DNA of 64,000 nucleotides from Aquariibacter albus. GTDB lineage: Bacteria > Pseudomonadota > Gammaproteobacteria > Burkholderiales > Burkholderiaceae_C. A program made the position numbers and the translations under genes. Below are positions 24,509-32,811 of the stretch, piece by piece; the first letter of the stretch is position 1, and every line of letters starts with the position of its first letter. The stretch lies in contig NZ_JACIVI010000002.1 of assembly GCF_014145335.1 (NCBI RefSeq), forward strand, positions 236,741-300,740, written 5' to 3'. The notes below the pieces were generated by a model that was not told the origin of the DNA, made no database searches, and saw only the letters and a list, made by a program, of their open reading frames with translations.

Positions 24509-26499
24509 AACTCCGCAAGGAACTGTGGTTCGGCTTCTCGCTGATGGCGATCATCATCGCCGCGGCCGGGGCCATGCTGATCAGCGTGGACACCCTCACC
24601 AACGGCCACATCGGCCTGCTGATGCTGTCGCTGGTGGTCGTGGCCATCATGCTGGGCTTCCCCACGGCCTTCACGCTGATGGGCATGGGCATGCTCTTCA
24701 CCTGGATCGCCTACGAGGAGAACACCACCAAGACCCTGGACCTGATGGTCCAGTCGGCCTACAAGGTGATGAGCAATGACGTGCTCATCTCGATCCCGCT
24801 CTTCGTGTTCATGGGCTATCTGGTCGAGCGGGCCAATCTGATCGAGAAGCTGTTCAAGAGCTTGCACCTCTCGCTGGCGCGGGTGCCCGGCTCGCTGGCC
24901 GTGGCCACGCTGGTGACCTGTGCGGTCTTTGCCACCGCCACGGGCATCGTCGGTGCCGTGGTCACGCTGATGGGCCTGCTGGCCCTGCCGGCCATGCTGC
25001 GCGCGGGCTACAGCGTGCCGGTTTCGGCCGGGGCCATCACGGCCGGGGGCTGCCTGGGCATCCTGATCCCGCCCTCGGTGCTCCTGATCGTCTATGGCGC
25101 GACGGCCGGCGTGTCGGTCGTCAAGCTCTACGCCGGGGCCTTCTTCCCCGGCATCATGCTGGCCGGTCTGTACATCGTGTACGTGATCGTCCTGGCCAAG
25201 GTGAAGCCCGAGCTCGCCCCGCCGCTGAGCGCAGCCGAGCGGGCCGTGCCCCTGCCCGGGCCGCTGAAGGCCCTCGGGGCGACGCCCGAGCGCCGCGTGC
25301 TGCCCCTGCTGCTTGGCGCCCTGAAGGGTCGCCGCAATGCCGAGGTGCCGACGGGCTACCTGCTCAAGCAGCTGCTGATCGCGCTGCTGCCGGCCCTGCT
25401 GGTGCTGCTGGTCGCGCTGGCGGCCTATCCGAGGGCCCCCTCGGCCGACCTGCCGGCGGCCGACGAACCGGTCCTGCAGGAGATCGGCGCGGCCAGCGAG
25501 CGCCGCGCCGGCGGCGGCGGGCTGGCCGAGCCGCCCGGGGCCTCGGGCGGCTTGAGCGAGCCACCCGGCGCCTCGGAGGGTTTGAGCGAACCGCCGGGTG
25601 CGTCGGGCGGCTTGAGCGAGCCGCCGGGTGCGGCCGGCAGCCTGAGCGAACCGCCGGGGGCCGCGCCGGCCGCGGCGCCACGCGGCGGCCTGGCCGAACC
25701 CGGCCTGGCCGAGCCCGGTGCGCCCGAGGCACCGGCGGCGGCAGTCGGCCCCTCGCAGAACTACTGGATCGGGGTCGGCGTGGCCGGTCTTGCGCTGCTG
25801 GCGTACTACGGGATCCTGAGCGCCACGCGCTTCGAGATCTTCAAGATGCTGCTGTCGAGCTTCTTCCCGCTGCTGATCATGATCCTGGCGGTGCTCGGCT
25901 CCATCGTGTTCGGCCTGGCCACGCCCACCGAGGCCGCAGCCGTCGGAGCCTTCGGCGGCTTCCTGCTGGCGGCGGCCTACAAGCAGCTCAACTTCAACGT
26001 GGTCAAGGAATCCGTCTTCCTGACGGCCAAGACCTCGGCCATGGTCTGCTGGCTCTTCGTCGGCTCGGCGATCTTCTCGGCTGCCTTCGCGCTGCTGGGT
26101 GGGCAGGAACTGGTCGAGCGGTGGGTGCTCGGCATGAACCTGACGAAGACCGAGTTCCTGATCCTGAGCCAGGTCATCATCTTCGTGCTGGGTTGGCCGC
26201 TGGAGTGGACCGAGATCATCGTGATCTTCATGCCCATCTTCATTCCGCTGCTGGACAACTTCGGGGTCGATCCGCTGTTCTTCGGCCTGCTCGTGGCGCT
26301 GAACCTGCAGACCGCCTTCCTGAGCCCGCCGGTGGCCATGAGCGCCTTCTACCTGAAGGGCGTGGCCCCCAAGCACGTGACGCTGAACCAGATCTTCGCC
26401 GGCATGCTGCCCTTCATGGGCATCCAGATCGTCGCGATCGTGCTGCTCTACCTCTTCCCGGGCATCGGCCTGTGGTTGCCGCAGGTGCTCTACAAGTAA
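24505..26499 (+). CDS. dctM: TRAP transporter large permease (DctM) with repeat linker
   Basis: The 664-residue product is the transport channel of the TRAP system. Family motifs are present: SIPLFVFMGYLVERAN, ATATGIVGAVVTLMG, GGCLGILIPPSVLLIVYG, FGLATPTEAAAVGAFGG and LNLQTAFLSPPVAMSAFYLKG. A typical DctM has about 430 residues. The excess lies between residues 250 and 430 and holds two extra hydrophobic segments separated by a Gly/Pro/Glu/Ser-rich linker (about 330-412). The linker's core is five 10-residue repeats. The extra helices suggest a larger-subfamily DctM; the repeat linker is unusual. Confidence 0.88.
   Translation: MKLRKELWFGFSLMAIIIAAAGAMLISVDTLTNGHIGLLMLSLVVVAIMLGFPTAFTLMGMGMLFTWIAYEENTTKTLDLMVQSAYKVMSNDVLISIPLFVFMGYLVERANLIEKLFKSLHLSLARVPGSLAVATLVTCAVFATATGIVGAVVTLMGLLALPAMLRAGYSVPVSAGAITAGGCLGILIPPSVLLIVYGATAGVSVVKLYAGAFFPGIMLAGLYIVYVIVLAKVKPELAPPLSAAERAVPLPGPLKALGATPERRVLPLLLGALKGRRNAEVPTGYLLKQLLIALLPALLVLLVALAAYPRAPSADLPAADEPVLQEIGAASERRAGGGGLAEPPGASGGLSEPPGASEGLSEPPGASGGLSEPPGAAGSLSEPPGAAPAAAPRGGLAEPGLAEPGAPEAPAAAVGPSQNYWIGVGVAGLALLAYYGILSATRFEIFKMLLSSFFPLLIMILAVLGSIVFGLATPTEAAAVGAFGGFLLAAAYKQLNFNVVKESVFLTAKTSAMVCWLFVGSAIFSAAFALLGGQELVERWVLGMNLTKTEFLILSQVIIFVLGWPLEWTEIIVIFMPIFIPLLDNFGVDPLFFGLLVALNLQTAFLSPPVAMSAFYLKGVAPKHVTLNQIFAGMLPFMGIQIVAIVLLYLFPGIGLWLPQVLYK
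25519..25668 (+). repeat. Five 30-bp tandem repeats inside dctM
   Basis: Five in-frame 30-base units encode variants of GLSEPPGASG (first unit GLAEPPGASG, last SLSEPPGAAP). Two degenerate partial copies (GGLAEPG, GLAEPG) follow to about 25,720. The unit length is exactly ten codons and copies differ mostly by substitutions, so copy number could vary without breaking the frame. Confidence 0.9.
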
Positions 26500-26507
26500 G
26501 TCGGCCC

Positions 26508-26542
26508 GGTCCGCGCAGGATTCATCGGATCCTGCGCGGACC
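26508..26542 (+). terminator. Perfect 14-bp hairpin after the TRAP operon
   Basis: GGTCCGCGCAGGAT (26508-26521), a seven-base loop, and the exact complement ATCCTGCGCGGACC (26529-26542) begin nine bases after the dctM stop. There is no T-tract, but the stem is the longest perfect one I noticed in the window, so it probably ends or stabilises the TRAP transcript. Confidence 0.7.
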
Positions 26543-26864
26543 GCTGATCTGCCGCCGCCGGGAGGCTGCCGGCCCGCATGCCATTGCCGGTATATTGCGA
26601 CGCTCGGTCGTGACAGGTTTCAGTCAAGTCGTGGCCGCGTAAGTTTCGTCCCGCGGTTCGAAACGGTTGCGACCGTTTGACCGCTGTGCCCGAGGTGCCC
26701 GGCCAGATCCGCCGGTCGCCCCGGGGACGGCCCGGCCCGGAGGACGTCGTCTCGTCGCCTGTCTTCCTGTCCGGGGCCCGGATGTCGCTCTGCCCGCCTC
26801 CTTCCACCGCACGCGCGTCCCGGCCCGGGGCGAGGGCAGGCTTCGTGCTTGCAGGGGGCCGGCC
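26543..26864 (+). promoter_or_regulatory. Leader region of the ECF sigma / secretion locus
   Basis: About 320 bases without a gene, noticeably less GC-rich at its centre. It contains CGGTATATT at 26588-26596 (a TATATT -10-like hexamer) without a convincing -35. A nested inverted repeat follows: AAACGGT (26661-26667) with ACCGTTT (26672-26678), flanked by GCGGT (26653-26657) and ACCGC (26680-26684). The repeat is a good operator or leader-hairpin candidate. The same CGGTATATT 9-mer occurs upstream of the collagen-like gene at 35,339. Confidence 0.5.
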
Positions 26865-27530
26865 ATGAATACCCTGGTGCTGCCGACGGGCCTCGAATCG
26901 GTTGCCGCCTCCTTGCGCGTGACCGTGCCTGTCGCGGAGCCGGACCGCATGGTGCAGCTGATCCGCCGCATCCAGGAGCGTGACCGCCAGGCCCTGCGCG
27001 AGCTCTACGTCGGCTACAGCGCCCGCATTCGTAACTATGCGATGCGTGTGTTGCACGACGAGCACGCGGCCGAGGACGTCGCACACGACGTTTTCCTGCG
27101 GGTCTGGCGCTACGCTTCGTCCTACGATCCCGAGAAGGTCGGTCGGCCCGAAGCCTGGCTGTTCCAGATCGCCCGGAATCAGGCGATGAACCACGCGGTT
27201 CAGCGCGCCCGCATCACCCAGCTCGATCAAGAAGACGGCGAGTCGACCGATATCACGGCCTGGCAGGACGGCCACGAAGACGGCCGGGATCGCCTCTTCG
27301 ACCGCGTCAGTGCCCGCAGTGAAGCCTTTGCCCAGGCCTTGCGCGCCCTGCCCTCCCATTACCGTCAGGTGCTGTTCTTGCGGTTCCATCACGACCTGTC
27401 CAATCCCGAGATCGCGGCCCAGCTCGGCCTGCCGGTGGGCACGGTCAAGACTTGGCTGCGCCGCGGCCTGATCCAGTTGCGGGCGACGCTTCGCGTCCAG
27501 CTGGATCCCGTGGCCGGAGCGGCGGAATGA
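26865..27530 (+). CDS. ECF-type RNA polymerase sigma factor
   Basis: A 221-residue extracytoplasmic-function sigma factor. Region 2 (about 38-105) contains LRELYVGYSARIRNYAMRVL, the EDVAHDVFLRVW core-binding helix and AWLFQIARNQAMN. Region 4 (about 155-210) contains LRALPSHYRQVLFLRF and the helix-turn-helix NPEIAAQLGLPVGTVKTWLRRG. Between them lies an acidic linker. Its stop overlaps the next gene, a probable anti-sigma factor, and the type I secretion genes follow without a gap. It most likely drives this secretion locus. Confidence 0.9.
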   Translation: MNTLVLPTGLESVAASLRVTVPVAEPDRMVQLIRRIQERDRQALRELYVGYSARIRNYAMRVLHDEHAAEDVAHDVFLRVWRYASSYDPEKVGRPEAWLFQIARNQAMNHAVQRARITQLDQEDGESTDITAWQDGHEDGRDRLFDRVSARSEAFAQALRALPSHYRQVLFLRFHHDLSNPEIAAQLGLPVGTVKTWLRRGLIQLRATLRVQLDPVAGAAE

Positions 27531-27967
27531 GCCAGCCCCTGCCGACCTCCGAGGTCATCGCCGGACTGCTCGCCCTGGGCGTGCTGCAGCCCGACGAGGT
27601 CCGCGCGGTCGAACCCCTGCTCAGCGGCCTGCCTGAAATGCGGGGTCGTCTCGACGCCTGGCAGCGTGCCGTTCAGGATGCCGGGCTGGAGGCCGAGGGC
27701 CAGGGCGACGATGCCTGGTCACGCCTCGAGGCCCAGCTCGGCCGCGAGGCCGAGCAGCGCCTGCTGCTGATGCAGCGCTACCCTGAGTTCCGCGACGAGG
27801 CCCTGCGCCTCGTCGCCCTGCTGCGCCTGCTGCTGCGGCGGCTGCGCGAAGTTCGTCAGGCCCAGCGCCTGGCGCTGGAGACCCCCGCAAGCGGCCGCCC
27901 TGCCGCACCGGGCGGGCCTCGGGGCGGCCTGCCGTCCGGTTTTCGCAACGAGGATGCCTCGCCGTGA
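27527..27967 (+). CDS. Probable cytoplasmic anti-sigma-like partner of the ECF factor
   Basis: A 146-residue protein whose N-terminus, VIAGLLALGVLQPDEVRAVEPLL followed by a MRGRLDAWQ helix, resembles the anti-sigma domain of RskA/ChrR-type regulators. No zinc-binding HxxxCxxC and no membrane segment are visible, so any signal sensing would be cytoplasmic. The C-terminal third is Arg/Gly/Pro-rich and likely disordered. It overlaps the sigma gene start to stop (ATGA) and the ABC transporter gene (GTGA), placing all three in one translationally coupled unit. The anti-sigma role is inferred from position and weak similarity. Confidence 0.55.
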   Translation: MSQPLPTSEVIAGLLALGVLQPDEVRAVEPLLSGLPEMRGRLDAWQRAVQDAGLEAEGQGDDAWSRLEAQLGREAEQRLLLMQRYPEFRDEALRLVALLRLLLRRLREVRQAQRLALETPASGRPAAPGGPRGGLPSGFRNEDASP

Positions 27968-29802
27968 TTGAGTTTCTTCTTCCCGAGCGCCTGCGCGCCA
28001 AGGGGGGTCTGGTGGATGCCGCGGTCGGCGGCAGCCTGGCCCGTGGCTTCTCCGACGCCCGCAAGCTGCTGAAAGTCTCGGCCCTGCTGTCGGCGCCAAT
28101 CGGTCTGCTCGCCCTGCTGCCTTCGGTGTTCACGCTGGAGGTCTACGACCGCGTGATCTACCGCCACGGCATGTCGACGCTCATCGCGCTGCTGGCCGGG
28201 GTGGCGGTGGCCGTGGCCATCGAGTGGATGCTGCGCCGCGGCCGCTCGCGGCGCCTGCGCGAGGCCGGGGCCTCGATCGACTGGTCGCTGCAGGGCGCCC
28301 TGCTCGAACGCATGCTGAACCAGCCGCTGCGCGCGCTGGAGGAGCGCACCGCGGCGGCCTGGATGGCGCTGTTCCGCGATGCCAGTGCGGTCCGGGTGCT
28401 GCTGACCGGGGTGATCGTGCAGTCTGTCTTCGACCTGCCCGTGGCCCTGTTCGCGCTGGTCATCATCGGCATCGTCGCCCTGCCGGTGCTGCCGGTGGTG
28501 CTGCTGGCCCTGCTGGTCTTCAGCGTGATGGCCTGGTGGCTGGCCGACGAGGTCAAGTCGGGCAAGGTGCTGGAGCTGCAACGGGCCCGCAACCTCGACA
28601 TGCTGACGGCCGAGGTCTGCCGTGCCCGCGAGTCGGTCAAGTCACTCGCGCAGCAGACGGCCGTCATCAAGCAGTGGCGCGACAACTACGAGAGCTGGCT
28701 GGCCGAGAGCTACACCAAGAGCGGCGAGATCGAGGAGTCGCGCGAGCTGTCGCACTCGATGCTGATCATCACCTCGGTGGCCATCACCGCCTTCGGCGCG
28801 CTGGCCGTCGTCAATCAGTGGATGACGATCGGCGGCCTGATCGCCGCCAACATGCTGGCGCTGAAGGCGATCTCGCCGATCTCCAACCTGGCCGGTGCCT
28901 GGCGCCAGCTCGCGCATTCGATCGAGGCCGCCAACCGCCTGCGGGGGGTCTTCGAAGCCGAGGTCGAGCCCGGCCGTGGCGAGCTGGAGGTGCCGCGCCC
29001 CAACGGCCGCGTGGTCCTCGACCGGGTGACCTTCCGCTTCTCCCCCGAGCTGGATCCCATCATCAACGAGGTCTCCTTGAGCCTGGAGCCGCGGCAGTTC
29101 TATGCCATCGTGGGTCGCAACGGGGCCGGCAAGTCCACGCTGCTGAAGCTGCTGTCGGGCCTCTACCGGCCGGAGCAGGGCCGACTGCTGCTCGGCGACT
29201 ACGACCTGCAGCAGTTCTCCCGCGAGGAGACGGCGAGCTGGATCGGGACCTTGTCGCAGAACGTGTACTTCCTCGATGGCTCGATCGCCGACCAGCTGCG
29301 CCGCGTGGCACCGGACGCGACCGACGACCAGATCGTTCGCGCCTGCCAGCTGGCCGGGGCCCACGCCTTCATCGCCAAGCTGCCGCGCGGCTACAACACG
29401 CAGCTGCGCGAGGGCGGCCGGGCGCTTTCGGCCGGCGAGCGCCGCAAGATCGCGCTGGCCCAGGTGCTGCTGCGCAATCCGGTGGTGCTGGTGCTCGACG
29501 AGCCGACGAATGACCTGGACCACGAAAGCGAGCTGCAGCTGATCGCGGCGCTCAAGTCCATCGCTCGCATCCGCACCGTGCTGGTCGTGACCCATTCGGC
29601 CCGCATGGTGGCCAATGCCGATGCGGCGCTCTCGGTGATCGGCGACGGCACGGTGCTCAAGATCAGCACCGAGGAAGCGCTCGCCACCTATTTCTCCAAC
29701 GTCGCCAATGCGGCCGCCCGCAACACCCCCCCGGCCGCTCCCGTCACCGGCGCCGCGCCGGTCACGGTGACCTTGCCGACCGGCGGCGCACGGGCCGCCT
29801 GA
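27964..29802 (+). CDS. Type I secretion ABC transporter (permease-ATPase fusion)
   Basis: A 612-residue inner-membrane exporter of the PrtD/LapB class. The membrane domain (about 40-310) contains FTLEVYDRVIYRHGMSTLIAL, a hallmark of type I secretion exporters. The ATPase domain (about 340-575) has Walker A GRNGAGKST, LSQNVYFLDGSI, a variant signature LSAGERRK in place of LSGGQ, Walker B VLVLDEPTNDLD and switch VVTHSAR. No N-terminal C39 peptidase domain is present, so substrates are not Gly-Gly-leader peptides. The GTG start at 27964 overlaps the upstream stop. It works with the adaptor and TolC-like protein that follow. Confidence 0.92.
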   Translation: MIEFLLPERLRAKGGLVDAAVGGSLARGFSDARKLLKVSALLSAPIGLLALLPSVFTLEVYDRVIYRHGMSTLIALLAGVAVAVAIEWMLRRGRSRRLREAGASIDWSLQGALLERMLNQPLRALEERTAAAWMALFRDASAVRVLLTGVIVQSVFDLPVALFALVIIGIVALPVLPVVLLALLVFSVMAWWLADEVKSGKVLELQRARNLDMLTAEVCRARESVKSLAQQTAVIKQWRDNYESWLAESYTKSGEIEESRELSHSMLIITSVAITAFGALAVVNQWMTIGGLIAANMLALKAISPISNLAGAWRQLAHSIEAANRLRGVFEAEVEPGRGELEVPRPNGRVVLDRVTFRFSPELDPIINEVSLSLEPRQFYAIVGRNGAGKSTLLKLLSGLYRPEQGRLLLGDYDLQQFSREETASWIGTLSQNVYFLDGSIADQLRRVAPDATDDQIVRACQLAGAHAFIAKLPRGYNTQLREGGRALSAGERRKIALAQVLLRNPVVLVLDEPTNDLDHESELQLIAALKSIARIRTVLVVTHSARMVANADAALSVIGDGTVLKISTEEALATYFSNVANAAARNTPPAAPVTGAAPVTVTLPTGGARAA

Positions 29803-29836
29803 GCGCGTCCCGATTCCCGAAGTCCACGGAGACCGC

Positions 29837-31153
29837 GTGTCAGGATCCAACGCCGAGCAGTTCCTCGAACGCCTTAAGCGCAAGCACGACGAGCCAGCCC
29901 CCCGGGGCTGGCGCGCCTGGGGCCCCAAAGCCGGTGTCGCCACCGTGCTGACGGCCCTCGCGGTCGCACTCTTCATCCCCGTCGAATCGACGATCACGGC
30001 CTCCGGGCAGATCGTGCCGTCCGCACGCACCAAGACCGTCCAGCATCTGGAGGGCGGCATCGTCGGCGAGGTGCTCGTCAAGGAAGGGCAGCAGGTCAAG
30101 GCCGGCGACGAGTTGCTGCGCATCGACCTCGGCGCGGCCGGCCTGAACCTCGAGGAGATCACCGCCAAGGTGGCCGCCTTGCGTGCAGCCCAGCTGCGGC
30201 TGACGGCCGAGTCCACCGGCGCCACGCTCTCGGCCTCCGCTTTTCCCGAGGACATTCCGCCGGAAGTGCGGGATGCCGAGCTGCAGGCCTACCGGGCCCG
30301 ATTGCTGGAGCAGGAGGGCCAGGAGATGGCGGCCCGGTCGCAGGTGCAGATCCACGCCAGCCGCGGCCAGGAGGTGCAGGCCAAGATCGAAGGTCTGAAG
30401 ATTCGCGTCGAGATCCTGAAGAGCGAGTACGAGCTGACGGCCCAGCTCGCGCGCGAGAAGCTCGTCGCCGAGCTGGAGGCCCTGCAGCTGCGCAAGGAGT
30501 ACGAGACGGCCCGGGCCGAGCTCAGCAGCACCCGCCAGGGCCTGGTGTCGGCCCAGGCCGCCGCCGACGAAGCGCGCGGCAAGCTGGCCGAGGCCGAGGG
30601 CCGTTTCCGCCGCCGCGCTGCCGAGGAGCTGCTGACCACCGAGCGCAATCTCTCCACCGCCAGCGAAGACCTGCGCCGTGCGCGCAGCCAGCGCGAGCGC
30701 ACCAGCATCACCGCGCCGGCCACCGGCATCGTCAAGGGCCTGCGCTCGGGCCAGCCGGGCTGGGTCGTCAAGCCGGGCGAGCAGGTGCTGGAGATCGTGC
30801 CGACGGATGCGCTGATCGAGGTCGAGGCCCGCCTGAAGCCGGCCGACCGCGGCCTCGTCACCGCCGGCATGCCGGTGAAGATCAAGGTCTCGGCCTACGA
30901 CTTCCTGCGCTACGGTGCGCTCGAGGGCAAGGTGCTGCGCATTGCCGCCGACGCCGACAAGGCGCCCGAGAGCCAGGAGAGCTACTTCAAGATGGTCGTG
31001 GAGACCGAAGGCACGGCGCTCGGCAAGACCAAGCAGCCGGTCACCCCCGGCATGCAGGCCGATGTCGACGTGATCATCGGTCACCAGCCCTTCATCTGGT
31101 TCCTGCTGCGCCCCGTGCTCAAGGTCAGCGCCGAAGCCTTCCGCGAGCCCTGA
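29837..31153 (+). CDS. HlyD-family periplasmic adaptor of type I secretion
   Basis: A 438-residue membrane-fusion protein with one transmembrane helix (about 35-52), an N-terminal lipoyl half with the IVGEVLVKEGQQVKAGDELLRID signature, a long coiled coil (about 100-285, Glu/Ala/Arg-rich), and a second lipoyl/barrel half with RTSITAPATGIVKGLR and GMQADVDVIIG. It bridges the ABC exporter and the outer-membrane channel. The start is a GTG at 29837 with an acGGAGaccgc ribosome site. The gene ends two bases before the TolC-like gene. Confidence 0.92.
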   Translation: MSGSNAEQFLERLKRKHDEPAPRGWRAWGPKAGVATVLTALAVALFIPVESTITASGQIVPSARTKTVQHLEGGIVGEVLVKEGQQVKAGDELLRIDLGAAGLNLEEITAKVAALRAAQLRLTAESTGATLSASAFPEDIPPEVRDAELQAYRARLLEQEGQEMAARSQVQIHASRGQEVQAKIEGLKIRVEILKSEYELTAQLAREKLVAELEALQLRKEYETARAELSSTRQGLVSAQAAADEARGKLAEAEGRFRRRAAEELLTTERNLSTASEDLRRARSQRERTSITAPATGIVKGLRSGQPGWVVKPGEQVLEIVPTDALIEVEARLKPADRGLVTAGMPVKIKVSAYDFLRYGALEGKVLRIAADADKAPESQESYFKMVVETEGTALGKTKQPVTPGMQADVDVIIGHQPFIWFLLRPVLKVSAEAFREP

Positions 31154-31154
31154 G

Positions 31155-32639
31155 ATGCCGCGACCGATAACGATGCCCCGTTTCCCTGGCCGCCCCATGG
31201 CGCTGGCCATCCTGATCGCCTGGGCCGGCCCCGCCGCGGCCGTCTCCCCGCAGGCCGAGGAGATGGCCCAGCGCCTGGCCACCCTGGTGCGCAGTGCGCC
31301 CGAGGTGCAACAGGCCCAGGCCGAGATCGCGGCCAGCCAGGCCGAGGTGCGGGCGGCCGAAGTGGCCCGCTATCCGCGCTTCGGGGTCGACACCGTCTTT
31401 GGCAATGTCGTGACCGACCTCGGCAACGACCGCGACCGCCGCACCGACGTGCGCCTGGTGCCGAATCTGGCCTACACCGTCTTCGACGCCGGCAAGGCCA
31501 GTGCACGCATCCGTGCGGCCCGCAAGGGGGTGGCGGCGTCGGAGGCCTTCGGCCGCAAGGCGGCCGAGACGGTCGTCCTCGACACCCTGACGGCCTATCT
31601 GCAGGTGCTGCGCTTCAGCCTGCTGGCCGAAGTCGGCAGCTCGTCCGAGGCGGCCCTGCGCGAGCTGATGCAGCTCGAGGAGCGCAAGGCCGAGCTGGGC
31701 GGGGCCGGCCTGACCGATGCGCGGCTCGCGTCCTCCCGCATGGCCCTGTCGGCCAATCGCGTGCTTCAGTACCGCCTGAACCTGGAGGAGGCCAGCGCCC
31801 GCTTCGCCGCCCTGTTCGGCGTGGCGCCGCGCCTGGACCAGCTGCCGGTGGTGCGTGTTCCGGGCGGCTGGCTGAGCGCCGGCTTCGATGAGTCCGTGCG
31901 CATCGCCATGCTGCTGAATCCGGACCTCCGCGAAGCCTCGGCCAAGCTGGAGCAGGCCCAGGATCGGCTGGAGGCCGAGCGGGCCGGCCGCTTCCCCGCC
32001 GTGGACCTGACGGTGAGCAAACGTTACGAGTTTCCCGGTGGCTTCACGGAGAAGCCGACCTACGGCTTCCGCATGGCCCTGGGCTCCGGCACCTTCTTCG
32101 AGAGTGCCGCCAAGGTGCAGCGGGCCGAGGCGGAGGTCGGCAGCCAGGACCAGCGCCGGCAGGCCCTGCTGCGTGATGTGACCCAGGCCGTCAGCGCGGC
32201 ATGGCGCCGGGCGAACCTCGGCGGCCAGCGCGAGACCCTGCTGCAGACCGCAGCCAACGAGTCGGTGGCCGTCTTCCGGGCCCGCAAGCGCCTCAATGCG
32301 ACCGGCCGTGCCACCACCCTGGCCATGCTGGATTCGCAGGTGGAGGCCAACAATGTGCTGATCGACTGGGTCAATGCGGTCTTCGACCAGCGCCTCAACG
32401 AACTCAAGCTGGCCAAGGAAGTGGGCAAGCTGCTGCCGCCGGAGGGCGGAGAGGCCGATTGGGCCCGGGCGCTGTTCACCGATGAGGACTTCCGCTCCGG
32501 CGTCCGCGAGCTGTTGCGCAATGCCGCCCCCGAACCCGCCGTGCTCAGCGCCGAACGCAAGCCGTCCCAGGCGGCTCCGGCCCGGCTGGGGGCCTGGGCG
32601 CAAGGCCTGTCGCTGCGGATGGACCCGGTGCGGCATTGA
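31155..32639 (+). CDS. TolC-like outer-membrane channel protein
   Basis: A 494-residue outer-membrane efflux protein with a signal peptide (about residues 14-29, ending GPAAAVS). It has duplicated coiled-coil/beta-barrel repeats typical of TolC/LapE: AEVRAAEVARYPRFGVDT in the first half and AEAERAGRFPAVDLTVSKRY in the second. The proline-rich C-terminal 60 residues are an extension. It starts one base after the adaptor stop, completing a dedicated type I secretion system for the two unusual proteins downstream. Confidence 0.88.
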   Translation: MPRPITMPRFPGRPMALAILIAWAGPAAAVSPQAEEMAQRLATLVRSAPEVQQAQAEIAASQAEVRAAEVARYPRFGVDTVFGNVVTDLGNDRDRRTDVRLVPNLAYTVFDAGKASARIRAARKGVAASEAFGRKAAETVVLDTLTAYLQVLRFSLLAEVGSSSEAALRELMQLEERKAELGGAGLTDARLASSRMALSANRVLQYRLNLEEASARFAALFGVAPRLDQLPVVRVPGGWLSAGFDESVRIAMLLNPDLREASAKLEQAQDRLEAERAGRFPAVDLTVSKRYEFPGGFTEKPTYGFRMALGSGTFFESAAKVQRAEAEVGSQDQRRQALLRDVTQAVSAAWRRANLGGQRETLLQTAANESVAVFRARKRLNATGRATTLAMLDSQVEANNVLIDWVNAVFDQRLNELKLAKEVGKLLPPEGGEADWARALFTDEDFRSGVRELLRNAAPEPAVLSAERKPSQAAPARLGAWAQGLSLRMDPVRH

Positions 32640-32764
32640 TCGCGGCTGCAGCCCTGAAACACACGGATTCAATTGCCGCGCGATCGCTCGAATCCCTGAC
32701 GCTGACTGGTCGGTAACTCCAGCAGACGCGCAGGATCGGTTCGTGACGGACCGGTTGATGCCAC

Positions 32765-32794
32765 GTCCGGCCCTCCGCCCTATCGGGCCCGGAC
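32765..32794 (+). promoter_or_regulatory. Leader hairpin before the first Gly/Leu-rich protein gene
   Basis: GTCCGGCCC (32765-32773) pairs with GGGCCCGGAC (32785-32794) with one bulged C, around an 11-base loop. It ends a few bases before the CTGGAG ribosome-binding site of the 32,812 start, so it may act on translation. The 172-base spacer (32,640-32,811) otherwise shows no clear promoter. Confidence 0.4.
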
Positions 32795-32811
32795 GCTGAC
32801 CTGGAGTTCGC

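Noticed and set aside
25519-25735. Regular repeats that could suggest a CRISPR array
   Set aside because: The units are directly adjacent without unique spacers, are exact multiples of codons and stay in the dctM frame. No cas gene is present. They encode a protein repeat.
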